DNA of 64,000 bases from Bradysia coprophila (GCF_014529535.1 NC_050737.1:9406725-9470724); one strand, 5' to 3'; shown: positions 1-17,962, counted from the first letter of the stretch. Translations and numbers: made by a program. The notes: a model not told the origin generated them from the sequence alone.

Positions 1-4857
<4,857 letters not shown>

Positions 4858-6668
4858 TTTTCCTTTAATTTTTCAGCGAGTTACAAACGGAGGCACAAAC
4901 CACTTTACACAGGGGATCTTAACTCATACTACACAAATCACGGAACACTGTTTACACTCGAATTTGTATCAAAAAATATTAGGAAATAATTAAATTAAAT
5001 TTCTTACGAATTAAAACAAAGGTAAAATGCAAAATCATTGAAATTGAAATTGACAGCACTTTTTAGCCTAGGTGTATGGTATTTAAGTCGGAGGATTTTC
5101 AATTTCAAAATATAAAATCAATTTTCCCACGAAATTTTTCGGTTTTTTCGGCACATTATACAGAACTTGAAGAGTCAATGACATTAGGACATTATGATTT
5201 GATCTTTAATTAATTACGGAATTATCAATGAAATTATATCTTTTTGCGCTGCGTTTTTTTTCTTTCTTTTTTTGACGTATGATGTTTCATTACTGTTTTG
5301 AAGTGGAGAGAATAATTAAAAATTTCTACTCACCTAGTACAACGCCATCTGTAACTAGTTGAACGAATCACGCAATTTGAATTCGAAATGTTGACATTGG
5401 AGAATTTTTATTTTTTTGAAAATTCATATTTTGGGTGGAAAAGAAATAGTCTGCAAGTATTAGATACCTGCTTGCTGAATATTCTTTTTCGTATAATAAA
5501 AAGAATATCGAGTAGAAATAACCTTCCATTACAATATTAATCAAGAATTTTAGTGAATTGTGATGTGAATGTGTCTACTCGCTATTTTCACTGAACTTAT
5601 TCGCTCTTTAGACTGTAAAGATGTAAATGGATGAATGATTTTTCGAATTTAGTGTGACTTTTATAATGTTCCTTTAAATTCCAAATGATTGAAATGACCC
5701 GTCTTAAATATATGCTGATGGTCCCTGTCATCCTCGTAGCTTGCTCCAAATGCATTAATTTTAATTCATATTTTCCGTAAAACATACGCAACTTTGAGAG
5801 ATGATGAAGTGTTCAAGGTTCTGAAAGAACTTTGGAAATATCCGCGTTTCTCTTGAATGTGGGAGTGAATTCAAAATTTTGGTGTTGCTGTATACAAACT
5901 CATTTATCGTGGAATTTCGTTTTGAAACAGATGGTCGGTTACATTTTTGAGAATATTGCGATTTATTTTGAGGTTTTGCAATCCATGTTACCAAGACAAT
6001 CGCTACAATGTTGCTGCCAATATGAAATAATGAAAATATGTTGAAAAGCAATGAGTTCTTGCGGTAACACGGGAAGTATGCCACTAAACGGTACGAATGT
6101 GAGAGTCTCTATTTGAACTTGTGAGGTTTTTTAATTTTTGACAGTAGAACACAGAAACACAAATTGAATTCATTCTGAATATTTTCCAAAAAAAAAGGAT
6201 TAACTCCGTAAGTGCGCTGAAAATTCAAAATGGAAAGTGCGGAGGGCACACCTAACGCAGCGTTGAATCACCCCCATTCACAAAGCTCTATTTAATGTGG
6301 TCTCACAGTCAACCGTTTTCATTCCGTTTTGCCTCCGTGTACGTGACAGTTGTCATTTCAAACAATGTGCTCTCCGACTTACCATTAAAATTTAGCATTT
6401 ATGATAATTTATTATCTGACACTGACACCGTCAGTGGGCTCACAATTTGAATTTTTGGTAATAAATGAATTGAAAAATAAATTTCAACGCACCGCACTCT
6501 GATATGAATATTTCGTGAATTAACCGAATGTAACGCTGCGTTTGATTTGGCTTTGAAACTTTTAATTTTAATTTTCAGCTGACTTACGGCGTCAATTGTT
6601 TGATTTTCAATTGAGCCCTTCAAATCTAACATTTTCAGGCTCGTTCGAAAAATAAATGTTTGGGCCAA

Positions 6669-6793
6669 GGTTCTAAAAGGACAGGTTAAAACACCCACGT
6701 GGCACACAAATTTTATTGTCCAAATTATCCAAATTTGTGTGCCACCGCTTTCGTGATGAACTCAGAAGTGTCCTAACCTGTTCTTTCAGAACC
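6669..6793. repeat. Inverted-repeat (MITE-like) element
   Basis: Ends GGTTCTAAAAGGACAGGTTA and its imperfect complement near 6775-6793. An inner pair, GTGGCACACAAATTT at about 6700 and AAATTTGTGTGCCAC at about 6731, forms a near-perfect hairpin. No target-site duplication is apparent. Confidence 0.55.
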
Positions 6794-8827
6794 CGCTCAA
6801 TTTATGTTTAAATATTAAAATTTAACCTACCGAAATATTGGTAAATACGTATCCAAATTTGGAGAATGAGTCTTTGAGTGGGGCGAGTAGGTCATAGTGG
6901 TCATAGTGTTGAACATGATGGCAGTGAGATGACACATCCAAATTTAAACGCTTCCATCAATTTTTCACACGTAAAATTTCTCCACAACCTACGGTCAGTT
7001 CGGGAAGCGTGTGGACGGTGTGGACCTAACTTCTGAATCTGAACAAAATGAATGTGCAACTCGAATAATGTAGTGTTTGTCATAATATTGTCTGGTTAAT
7101 TAATCTCGCTACAACTCGCTAAATATTTAAATTTTGTGCTGTCGTTTAATCAAATAAAAATTTCATTCCATCATATTCTCATCCACTTGTTTGCCCCCTA
7201 TGCGTAGCGCACATCAGTTACATCGGTTATTATCATTTTTAGTGTTGTCGCTATTTATACGAATGCATTCAATTTTTTATTATACCAGAACCACCAGAAC
7301 CGATGTGTTTATAGATTTACTGGGAATATCGGTCGTCGTAAATGAATGTGTCAAAATGATTAGAGGAATTGTCAAGCGGTGAAACAGAGATATATAAATA
7401 AATAAATAAAAGTGAAGTTTTTAGAATTAAACAGAAAAAAGATCACCAAGTTAATGTAGAAGTAAGTAAACAAATGTTTTAAATTTCAATGAAAATAGTC
7501 AAACATTTCGATTCATTTGATGTAACTCATTGTCTTTACCGCATACAATTCAACAATTTTATAATTAGAAAAATTATCCGGACAAAATTCTCGTTCTGGT
7601 GCAGTACTTTATGCATCTTCAGTTCATAAATTGTTTTTGTTAATAAAAATGTTGCTAAGCTAAACTAATGACGTGTTAATTGAAACTTAGAACCAGTTAA
7701 TAAATTAAACGAAGCAAAAGTAAACAAACCGCCGTACAGTGTGTATAATTTAAGACGGTTGGATTCGCGTTAACGTGTAAGTGATTAAAAGTTTCCATAT
7801 CAAATTTGTTGGTAATGAACTTGTGTACTGTGCATTAATCATTCAAATGCGTTTAAAGGTATACCTAGCCCATCGATTGAAGGTTTCACTTGCAATTGGT
7901 ATTGTTGTTGTTGTTGTTGATTTTTTTTTTCGTTTGTCGTTTCGTGTTGTACGTATTGACATGCTAATAGCTGTCTAATCAATGATTTAAAGATTAATTC
8001 TCGTAGAAATGGGTGGTTTTCTGCTGCAATCGTTTCAATTTCAACCGATCACAGTGTAATGAATAAATAAAATTAAACGTTCGCTAATTGGCAGTTTTGG
8101 GGTGCACACACAAAAAAAGAAGAATTAATTATAAATTGGTTGATTGAGGTGTTGATGAGCTAATACATATTTCAATATTGTTCCTAAAAATAAGAAACGG
8201 CAGTTTAAGTCGCTCAGTTTGTTCATCGTCAAACCATTTCAAATTTAGACTTTCCGTAGACTACATAGACTAATTGTGCAAGTCACACTCCAATATATTG
8301 CTGATTCCGTTTGTTAATTCTTACTTATCATAATTCACTAACATTTGCCGATACAACAGAAAAGTATTGCACATTCAAACAAGTTATTATTATTATATCG
8401 ACGACGACGACGTGAGTGTTTTTTTAATATTGAATTTCATTGATAAGATGTGTACGACGTTCATTTTTTATTGTTTCGTCCATAAACAATTGCGAAAACA
8501 ACAGAAATTACAGGCAAAGATAAAAAAAATGCTCGAAGAGCGCGATTGTAAATCATTTTTTATATATCGGGTGATTGTTGATACTTTTTTGTCTAGCAGA
8601 CGAAATCGACGAGACAACATACATTCCGCAAACTTCTTTACACAGCGAACTGTAATGTACCTAACAACCTAACATATAAATCAGTCCTGCAAAGTGCATT
8701 GTACGGTCTGACCGGTCTGACAATCAAGTTTTTTTTTTCTCTAAATCATGCATGACGTCCACATTTTTTAGTGCTGTCAGTAAATTTAAACCATCGATAA
8801 CTTGACGAAACTGCATTCTATGTAGAG

Positions 8828-8997
8828 CAGAGAAATGATAAGTTGGTACGCCTGTGGCGAGGTAGAAGAAACATGACAGTTGGATCCTATGGGAGAGAAT
8901 TTGAGAGATTTTCAGACAAATTCTATCACATTCTGCCAACTGACATTCACATGTTCCTTATATCTCGCCACAGGCGTACCAACTTATCATTTCTCTG
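8828..8997. mobile_element. hAT-type MITE (170 bp) with 8-bp target duplication
   Basis: Perfect 34-bp terminal inverted repeats (8828-8861 and 8964-8997) begin CAGAGAAATGATAAG. The element is flanked on both sides by the direct repeat ATGTAGAG (8820-8827 and 8998-9005). An 8-bp duplication and a CAGAG-like terminus are hallmarks of hAT-superfamily nonautonomous elements. The interior has no coding capacity. Its termini resemble those of the 72-bp element at 24566-24637. Confidence 0.85.
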
Positions 8998-9098
8998 ATG
9001 TAGAGCAGAGCACACAGTAATGATAATAAAGTGATTTACTGGCAATACTGAAAAATGTAAACGTCATTATTGCATGACCCCTAATCTATCTATTGTGA

Positions 9099-9257
9099 CA
9101 ACGCACTTCAAGCAAAAGTTCTATTAATGACAGCTGCCAAATAGAGTACTTTTTGTATGAAATTTTATCCCCACTCTTTTTAGTGTAAAATTTTGTATGG
9201 AGCACTGTCAAGTTTCAGTACCCTATGTAGAGTACCACTTTTGCTTGAAGTGCGTTG
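9099..9257. mobile_element. Inverted-repeat MITE (about 159 bp), second type
   Basis: Ends CAACGCACTTCAAGCAAAAG and its inverted copy (9237-9257) match over about 21 bp. The flanks read ATTGTGA(C) on both sides (from 9092 and from 9258), consistent with a 7- or 8-bp target duplication depending on where the end is set. It has no coding capacity. A fragment with a similar end motif (CTTGAAGTGCACTGATT) lies near 18230. Confidence 0.7.
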
Positions 9258-12200
9258 ATTGTGACCAAGATTGTGACACAATCGGTAAATTTCAATCAAG
9301 ACGGGAGAAACGATCCAAAAGACTGGAAATATATATTTCCCTTCCGACACTTGATACGTTCTAATCCCTTCAACGTTTCAATAATTCCGTTAAAAAAAAA
9401 ACTTCGTTCAAATTACGGTCGACTTTGATTTTTGTAATTATGGTCGACCAGAATGTTATTGCATTATACTGCCATGATTGATTATACACTAAAAAATCGA
9501 CACTAATAACTCCAATTAAAACTTACATTTTTCATGAAGTTCGAGTATTATATATCGATTGCATCCCGGCTTTCAGACTTAAAATTGACCAATTACACGC
9601 TAAGAGGTCATGGCATAACACTGCTCCTATTATTAACATAAGAATGCTTTCGTTTTACTCGGAAAGAGACGAGTAAATCATTTGACCCCAAGTGTTTATT
9701 TTAATCAAGGTTGAGCAGATCACCGGGACTGAAATCCCAAACAGTCATTTTTCGAAATGTTGCTTCAGTTGCCCAACATTTAGTTGTTAACAACATTACC
9801 GACAAATACCGACAAACACGATTTTTTATTTGCTTTACTGCGGCCCAGTGAAAAATTGTGGTGTGCTTATGAATGCGCTGGCGTTTTAAATTTTTATGTT
9901 AGAACTGTTAAGACGCAATGTCATAACCAAGAAGTAAAGTGGAGAGCCAAAAGGTATTCTGGTGTTGTCGAAATATTTTTGCTAAAGATTCGCATACCGA
10001 CTGACCCTAATGTTTCGCCCGACTTGCTCGTGTGCCCGTTAAATTTTCGCTTCCAGACATGGACGACCGTAATTCAGAGTCAACAAATTATTGCGTTGGC
10101 TCACCATATTTCTGTCCAAAAATTCAAAACTACCACTTGCTGCATCAATGCGTTATTGTCTTACTAATTAGAATAGAAAGATCATGATTGACAGGACAAA
10201 CCTAAGCGACTTTTTTTCTACTACAAATTGTCTGAGCCGAAAATGGTCAGCATAATTGTCTACTGTTTAACTACTAATAAAATGAAGATAAAAGGAAATA
10301 AAAATGAGTCAGATAAAAGTGATCAAAACAACCAATAACACTTAACAATCGTTGTGACTTCTACACGTTCTACCATCCAATCAAAATGATGTAACCTGTT
10401 GCGTGTTCAAAACGATCATGATTTTCCTACAACATCGCCAGCTCACCGACCCACATGACCTAAGCAGTAAATGAAATTGCATTAAACTGATATGATTAGC
10501 ACAGAAATTGTAATTTGTCGAGTATTTCCATAGGAAGTGTGATTCTGTCGTTCTCACTTTGATCGAATGGCTTTCCCCAACTGTATTTTTCAGCGTAGAT
10601 CTTTCCAAGTGAGAAATCACTTCATTGAGTTTCCGCTCACATTACGATACTAGCTGATGACAGACACTAGAAAATTACTTCGCTTCAGTAACTATAAACA
10701 ATAAATGATACAGGAAATTATGTAAACAGCAAAAAAAATGTGACCTCATTATCTCACTGCGATTATTACTTTTTATCTTTTAACGTAAAGCACAGCGCAC
10801 ATAATTTGTTTATATCTTCAAATCGCACAAAGTACAACGGCTTTGGCCGAAGGCATTCTGTCACAAGAACCATCGAACCATTCGCCCGCATTTCGATCCT
10901 CACTTAAGCACATAATTCAATTGAAAACCCCAGTTTAATATCCCGCTATAAATCAACTAAGATTAAGATGTTTGTTTCTTTGTGGTCGAAATGCACAACG
11001 TTCCGGCTAAATTTTATCACTGCCTGAAATGTTGTGTGGTCTAATGCACATCTATACATTTATTATTATATGAAGAAGCTGGATTAGCGGGGTCTCTTTT
11101 TTTTCGCTTTATTTAAATCAATTTTTATCTATCGCTTTCGTAGCACGAAATAAGTTTTCGTAAGTTGTGTGATTGATATCAGAAAAGTGACGATAGATAA
11201 GACACCTTTGAAATGGGCTCACGTGTATCAGATAATATAAGACTACACAAACATTTTTATGTTTAGTCGGTCTGACAGTATCGTTGCAAGTTGTTTAATT
11301 GAAGGAAGGAAGTGAATATTAATTTCAAGTGAGAACAAAATATTTTTTGATTTTAGTATTTAAATGATTTTGTTATCTGTTTACCCTCGGTTCGGTTAAT
11401 TTGTAATTGAAATTTTGCTGTGTTCCTTTCGACTAATTTTGCATGATCCGCAGAATTTCATTTGCTACAAATTGCGAGTGTTTTTGTTTTGATAGTAATC
11501 AGTTGAATCGAAGTTTCATTTATCTGTATGATGTAAGCGGTTATTTACATTGACTTCTTTAAAATTTCCACTGGTATTTACATTGTCAGAGAGTAGTCAA
11601 GTGTTGGCTCTGTGAGTCAGATTCGTTCTAATCAGTAATTACTCTATGTGGAAAACGGTTTGAAATACAAGAACTGATATCGACAATGTTTTTGTTTTAT
11701 CGCAAGAACAAAGCTTCGATTCTCTTGATCGTCTGGGAAATTCATTCGTACACAGATATTTGTACATAGTTCGTAGATTAAGGTTAGATCACTTAGTTTG
11801 TATTTATTACTTTTGTGGAAGCACTGGTTTTCACTGGTAACAATACAATGCGATTACAAATTCCGTACACTATTACTACAATTTACTAATGGAATAGAAG
11901 CCTTGGTACCGCGGTACTGTTGCAGTTTTGTAAGAGTCAGGCGAACTTTTCGTGGAGGCTTTCCACGTACCTTCTGTAAAAAGATTTTTAGATTTGTTCC
12001 AAGTCGTTCGTGACTTTTAACAGTGGAAGGATCTGGAATGGCACACCTTTTCAGCATTTTCTTCCTCGTCTTTTTTGTCGTCCCAATTGTGGATACCCAT
12101 CTACATATATTCGTACAAATTCATCTAGCAGATAAAAGTGATGATTTAGTTATATTTTCGGTGTACGTAATTGGTGAAAACACACCATTGACTTGTACGC

Positions 12201-12634
12201 ATCGTTTCTGGTGTGCCAATATCAATAAGTAAAAAAATGTAACAAAAATGAACCATTTTGGAGTGGTGGTGTCTGACAGCCGGGCTACAAACCAGAAAAT
12301 GTTTTTATACCGGTTGATGTAGCTCGGCCAGCTCTATCTGTGGCTGGAATGGCCAGCTAAAAATGAACAAATTTTGATTTTGACTCATGTGAACTCAAAA
12401 TTTGATAGAAAAAGCTGACACTACCCGTACGCTTGTCGCGAGTTTTAACAGCTGGGCCATTATACAATGTCACACTTTTTACAAATCAACAAATCTTTGA
12501 TTCTGACTGATTCTGACTACCGAAATGGTACTCACACGACCCGCAATCAACTTAACCGAAAGAGGGAAAAACACAGATCCCGAAAAGTGAAATACATACC
12601 GCCTGGTACACGTAATGCTGATCTATAGGTTGGC

Positions 12635-12744
12635 ACCAGTCTCTTGGCATGGACCAGTAGTCGGACATCTATTGTTCTCTCATTGATAAACTTTTTAATG
12701 AATGAAAAAGTCACCGACTACTGGTACGCGGCCGGAGACTAGTC
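12635..12744. repeat. Imperfect inverted-repeat element
   Basis: The arms 12635-12664 and 12712-12744 share ACCAGTAGTCGG and its complement CCGACTACTGGT at their inner ends, and CAGTCTC/GAGACTAG further out. This gives a hairpin with roughly 30-nt imperfect arms. No target duplication identified. Confidence 0.5.
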
Positions 12745-12984
12745 CTGACACCCTACAACTAGTTATTGTAGTTCGTTTTTAATGAGAATTATTTTTCTTT
12801 AAACAAACTAATAACCATTTTGAACATTGGTTCATTCGGATTTCCTCGCTACACTCACTATACCATTCACAACCGTTTTTATAACCGAATCAGTTTCAGA
12901 AGCGTCTACTTTTAACAGATTAAGGCTGACTATTTAATACACTATAAAAGTGAAAGGTATCACCACCTCATCAAAAGCCAAAAC

Positions 12985-13120
12985 ATCACGAACAACTTTG
13001 CCTTGCTGGGATCGACAATTAAGCTGGGCTTTCCATTGCTTAACGTATGCTGCAAATCGGAGTATACAATGGAAAACGCAGCGTAATTTTCGATCTCAGC
13101 AATGCAAAATTTCTCGTGTG
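12985..13120. repeat. Imperfect 42-bp inverted-repeat element
   Basis: The left arm (about 12997-13038) contains TTTGCCTTGCTGGGATCGA. The right arm (about 13067-13108) is its imperfect complement (TCGATCTCAGCAATGCAAA), continuing to a TTTCCATTG/CAATGGAAA pair at the inner ends. It explains the open frames on both strands here. Confidence 0.55.
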
Positions 13121-14250
13121 CTCTCGGCCTAACGGAATGTGAACGAACCTGAAATCCGCATTCATTTTAACAGTCGATAAAATTACTTATTTTGCATATC
13201 TTCTCACCTAAATTAACATCAAAATTTTCATGAAATTATTCCAATATTTAAACAATATCTCGCGTCATCATCACACTCAAAACAAGTGATTGTCGAAACA
13301 GATATCGTGGATGCCAACAAAAAAACGTTATGGTAACGTGCTTCAGTTAGTGTACACAATACAAAGCTGTAAATCAAAGTTGAATGGCTAAGCTTTTTTG
13401 TTCATTTGTACGTAAACTTTTCATAATCACGTTTTGTTTTGGCAAAAAAAAGAGAGTTTGTTTTTGTCTATTTACTCAGAGCGTTATCAACCGATTTATT
13501 TAACGATATTTTTATTTATTTGATGAATAATGAAGCAGTTGTGTACAGTGTTGTTTCGGTGTGTGATCCTATAAGCTCGGAATTAAAGAGTTTAAGGATC
13601 GAAATGGTTTTAAAAAGCTAAAGTGCAGAGAGCGGACATATTTTGATGGAGTTTATCAGTAAATTTAAAATTAAGAAATGAAATCATATGATGCCAGAGT
13701 TGCAATAAATTCGGTTAAATAATAATTTAAGCTGAGTAGGAGAGCGGCTGTTATTGTCATTTGAAAATTCTAAAAACTATTTGCTAATTTTAAAAGTTTC
13801 ATTTTGTTGATTTGTTTCCCATTTTTCCATTTTTAAACTAAATAATTTTTGAAGTATTTCCCGAAACAACCGTTCCCTATGGAAAAGCACCGCAGCGAAG
13901 ATATATTTGGAAAGTAAATATTGTGACGACAAGTTGAATGTTCTGTTCCTCTTACATTGTTTTGTTGTTTAAATATGATAAGACTTTTGGATGGATGGAA
14001 CATTGTTGCTCTAAAGTGGAAAGCTTCAATTTCTCCGGATGGAGACTACCTGAACAGAAATTCGTATTGTTCGAACCATTTACCTTACTCTTCTTAAACC
14101 TTCAAAGTACCTTAAAAATACACTCTGATTCAAGAAATTTGTTATACAGTCAATGAGTCCAGCAACCCCTAATAAAACATTCGCGTCGCGTAACCTATAC
14201 AAAACTTGAAATTAAAAAAATGTCCAATCATTTTCTGTTGCAGAAGCAGC

Positions 14251-15136
14251 ATGGCGGTCCAATCACCCATTGCCATTAGTACACGTGAAGCAAATTATAA
14301 GGACGATGTTGAACCACTAGAATATCATGGACATTGGGAGGCGGTCGGCACTGCTCGCATCGAAAATACGGGCACATCGGCTATGATAACATTTCCACGG
14401 CGACCACATCATCCATACATAATGGGCGGCCCGTTGAAGGAGCGCTACATATTCGAACAATTACATTTTCACTGGGCGGATACGGACCAATCGGGTTGTG
14501 AGCATACATTAGAGGGAAATAAGTACTCGATGGAAGCGCATGCTGTACACTATAATTCTAAGTATAGTAGTTTTACGGAAGCGGCTGACAAACCTGACGG
14601 ACTCGCGGTAACGGCATTTTTTATTCAAGCTTGTGGTGACAAAGACTGTCCGGAATTTAAGAAAACCACCGAAGGCATACGAAATGTTCAAGTACCATTC
14701 ACGCAAGCGGCGTTAGACTCCGGTAAGGCTGCTGTATTTGATAGTAGAAAGTCGAGCGAAATTTAAATGTTTTGTTTGTCGCATTACAGATTGCCTTTCG
14801 TGGATCGGATTGCAGGAATTGAGCAAACATTACTACACTTATAAGGGATCACTTACCACTGCGCCTTACTTTGAAAGTGTTACTTGGATCATTTATCGAA
14901 CGCCAATTTATGTATCGAAGCAACAGGTTCGTTGACATGGTTCTTAATGAGTGTCTGAATGGACTCTAATTGCGAATCATATTTGTTCACAGATTGCGGT
15001 ATTTAGGAGCTTGGGATCCTGTCCCAAAGACGATAGTAAGCGGATCGTGAACAATTATCGCCCGATCCAGAAACCTGTACAGGAGCCAAAGATTATATTC
15101 GCCCGTAATGTTGCCAAATTGAAATCCAAATTATAG
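14251..15136 (+). CDS. Alpha-carbonic anhydrase (three coding exons)
   Basis: Zinc enzyme interconverting CO2 and bicarbonate. Coding exons are 14251-14722, 14790-14926 and 14993-15136, with introns of 67 and 66 nt and phases 1 and 0, giving 250 residues and ending in TAG. Family hallmarks are QSPIAI near the N-terminus, the zinc histidines in QLHFHW and MEAHAVHYN, the EHT glutamate, and [14 protein letters not shown] with the active-site threonines. The residue aligned with the proton-shuttle His64 of human CA II appears to be threonine ([11 protein letters not shown]), so turnover may be slower or served by another group. The exon starts at a splice acceptor (TGTTGCAG before 14244). ATG at 14251 sits directly before QSPI, so the usual 25-30 residues ahead of QSPI, or a signal peptide, are absent unless supplied by an upstream exon that I could not find. 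AATAAA occurs at 15525-15530. Whether it is cytosolic or secreted is unresolved. Confidence 0.9.
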
Positions 15137-16130
15137 CATTCCACGCGGTGCGTGATGTTGTAGAGAACTTCGTTTTTTACCAACAACTTTTTTTTTTCTT
15201 GTGGTGATATAGGATAAAGCTTAGAATGTAAAATAGTCAACAACAACAAAAAAACATGCTTTTAATTTGGGGTTTCAGCGCAGACACAAAAAAAATTATT
15301 TGATGAAAGAAAATCGATTTTTCAATTTGATTTAACGAGGCTAGTATCGATCAAAGTGTTTCCTAATCAAATCCAAAAAAAACGGAATGTTTAACGAATC
15401 AATGCCATTCCACCGACGCAATAATGTCGACAGTGCTCGTTCCTTTTCAATTTTTTTTAGTCATCTTTTGGTTGACAGTGCATTCGCCGCGTGAAGTAAA
15501 TACACCGAATTTTGTAAAAAGTAAAATAAACTAAAAGTGGCAAGAGATTTCTTTTCTGTACATAAATCATAATTTCAAAGATAATCAAACCATACTCTAC
15601 CATTGTCTATTATTATACAATACGTGTTGTTAGCAAAATAATAAAATTGTTTTTCAAATTTGCTGCCTTTTATTTTGTTCGATATTTTCTTGTAGTTTTC
15701 CCATACGTAAATCACGCAAGCAGGGCCTTTAAATTCTTAAATTTCACAAGCAATTTTTGCAATATTCACTCCTAAGATCACTTATCAACTACCTATGTTT
15801 ACACCTTACTAACTTCGCATCAAATTTCTTACATTTTAGAAAAAAATGAAATTGAAGAATTTTTGGGAATTTCAAGAATTTGACTCCTTAAAATAGGACC
15901 TTTTGTAAGCAAACCTGACGCAATTCCTACTACAAAAAATTTGCAAAAATGTTTAGGGACTAAGGATAATATTTAGAGCACCCTAATGACTCCTCCTTGG
16001 ACCCCAATTTTAGATCTCTGTGCATCCGTAGGAGTTCAACGCGCTATCACACGTAGTTAGTATTTTGAGATAACTGAAATTTTCGACGTTAGTTAGAATG
16101 GCAATGGTGAGTTTGTGACTCCTAAAGGCC

Positions 16131-16275
16131 AAAACACATTACCAATTACTGTCATCACAGAATACAATTTCCATACAATGTCGTTTTGGTCTACTGTGAG
16201 CGAAATGAAAGTTAGAACTAATGCAAGTATAAGAATTGTTTTCGGTGACGACAAAAATTGGTAATGTGTTGTAGA
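16131..16275. repeat. Inverted-repeat (MITE-like) element
   Basis: ACACATTACCAATTACTGTC near the left end is matched by the inverted GACGACAAAAATTGGTAATG and TGT near the right end, with a few mismatches over about 35 bp. No coding potential. Confidence 0.55.
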
Positions 16276-16414
16276 CTCAAACTTTTGTATCAATTTTCCA
16301 GAAATTCTAACTCGGGCTCGAAATCAAAGAAAATTCTAACAGTCAATTCGCCAATTCGTCAGCCAAATTTTCAATTTTTGAAACAACCTATCTCCGATAT
16401 TATTGAGTTATAGC

Positions 16415-16558
16415 CAGGCCCGGACTGGCCATACGGTGAATTCGGGGAATTCCCGATGGACCTTTTGGATTCTTGTATGAGAATTTTTAATTTGTGGGCC
16501 TTTTTATATTGAGTTGCATGGAGCCCCCGATGGGCTTTTTCGAGCCAGTCCGGTACTG
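16415..16558. mobile_element. hAT-type MITE (144 bp), CAGGxCCGGACT family, copy 1
   Basis: Left end CAGGCCCGGACTGGCC. The right end read inward on the other strand is CAGTACCGGACTGGCTC. It is flanked by exact 8-bp direct repeats GTTATAGC (16407-16414 and 16559-16566). The terminus and duplication length point to the hAT superfamily. Two more members are at 49206-49353 and 57176-57323. Confidence 0.88.
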
Positions 16559-17221
16559 GTTATAGCTCATTCGATTCGTCGTTCAATTCTAGCAAAAAAA
16601 AAAAATACAAAAAAAAATCCAGTTTGGGTGTAATGTGTGTACATGTCAGATGATGTCAAGGGGTGATGAAAACACTTTTTTAGCAATATCTAGAGAAAGG
16701 AGCAACCTAAAAAGTTAAAACTTTGTAGGATTGTTGACCTATCCACGTTTTGAGCCCACTCTGACGTCCGCACTCACCACCCATGGCCAGCAATCAATCA
16801 AAGTATGGTAAAGTTTCTCTGCAACATCATTGTTCTGAGTGACCAACCATATATATTATGGTAGCTGACCTCAACCACCATAACATACCAAAACTTGACC
16901 TCAGAAGTTTTTTGTTGCAAGATTTGCGGACTATTTGAAAAAAAAAGTTGACCTTTACGGCTGGAATAAAAGAGTAAATTTGAACCAAATTCTTGTCCAA
17001 AATAGTGTCTGGGGGACATTTCTAGCCCCTAAACGATCGATTCCGAGAGACTCTTTCTGAAAAGACATTTTTTTATATTTTTCTCATAGTCGAGAAGCCT
17101 CTTTGACTGTAGCGAAATGGTGTAGAGATGCAGAGTGAACATAGTCTATCTTTAAAACATTGCTAGGCACCCCAGAACTACATACATGCTGCACCTGTTG
17201 GCCTGTTGCAATTCAACAAAT

Positions 17222-17310
17222 TGGAGAGGTTTGCACTGAGATTCATACAACAGAGGCATCTTAAGTTGGCAGTGTTCGAACATTATGATACTGAGTTGCA
17301 TAAACATTAT
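17222..17310 (+). repeat. Dispersed repeat R, copy 1
   Basis: A block reading roughly TTTGCACTGAGATTCATACA, then ACAGAGGCATCTTAAGTTGG, then AACATTATGATACTGAGTTG. It recurs at 26069-26165, at 46608-46665 (inverted) and at 57556-57655 (inverted). This copy lacks about 10 nt in the middle relative to the others. Element class is unknown. Confidence 0.7.
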
Positions 17311-17358
17311 TTTTCCTATGTGAAAATTGCGTTTTGTTGCCATTCTGAGAGGCACCAT

Positions 17359-17453
17359 TTAGGTGAGAAAATAATTATTTTTTACCCTAAAATGGCGAGC
17401 TCAGCCATATTGCAAGCCATATTGTGTGAGAAAATGATTATTTTCTCACCTAA
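17359..17453. repeat. Palindromic element (about 95 bp)
   Basis: Begins TTAGGTGAGAAAATAATTAT and ends with the near-complement ATGATTATTTTCTCACCTAA, arms of about 23 nt. No target duplication visible. Confidence 0.55.
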
Positions 17454-17962
17454 CAAGGCTGACCAAAACCCGCTGTTTGTTTTATTTTCTTCAAACTCGC
17501 TTCGCTCTGGCCGCAAACATTCGCTCTTATTGAAATTTCCTATTTTCTCCCCTTGGTTAAGAAATGATTATACTTGATTAGCATTCTTCAGTTTTAATTG
17601 AGGAGAGTTATGTACTAACCGTCACAAAAAGACATTTTTCAAATAAAAAATTTTCGGTTCATGCATACCTCTCGTGAATTGTTCCATATTCTACATGTTG
17701 TCAACGTAAATATGGAATTAAAAAAACGTAAGAACAAGCGCTACTCCTTTGTGGTGGAATACGTGTGGAACAAATAAATAGAAAGCAACAAACGAAAGCC
17801 ACAAAAGTTAAAAACTTTTGATGGGATCCGTTAGCTTTTGACAATCTATTTTACATTTTTACGTGTAACTGCTGAGTTGAGCTATAAAAAAAAAGAAAAA
17901 GTATAGAATTTGCACACAAATCGCTTTCATTTCAGCGAGGTGAAATGAATTGTAATTACCAC

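Larger units (their letters stand above)
4858..14243. other. Gene-poor intergenic region between Rok and the carbonic anhydrase
   Basis: About 9.4 kb separating two divergently transcribed genes. It must hold the Rok promoter and the promoter and any 5' exon of the carbonic anhydrase, but no core promoter can be pinned down. Inverted-repeat elements within it are listed individually (near 6669, 8828, 9099, 12635 and 12985). Other contents are poly-A/T runs, a (TTG)n tract at 7902-7919 and a short (CGA)n tract near 8399. Open frames here, the longest being 127 codons at 9784-10167, show no domain I recognise. Confidence 0.6.

Noticed and set aside
12023..12232. Signal-peptide-like open frame as the missing first exon of the carbonic anhydrase
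   Set aside because: It is hydrophobic at the start but has no carbonic-anhydrase residues after it and no donor in the right phase; more than 2 kb from the acceptor without other support.
17206..17577. 123-codon plus-strand open frame as a gene
   Set aside because: It is made of dispersed repeat R plus the palindrome at 17359-17453; coding is not supported.
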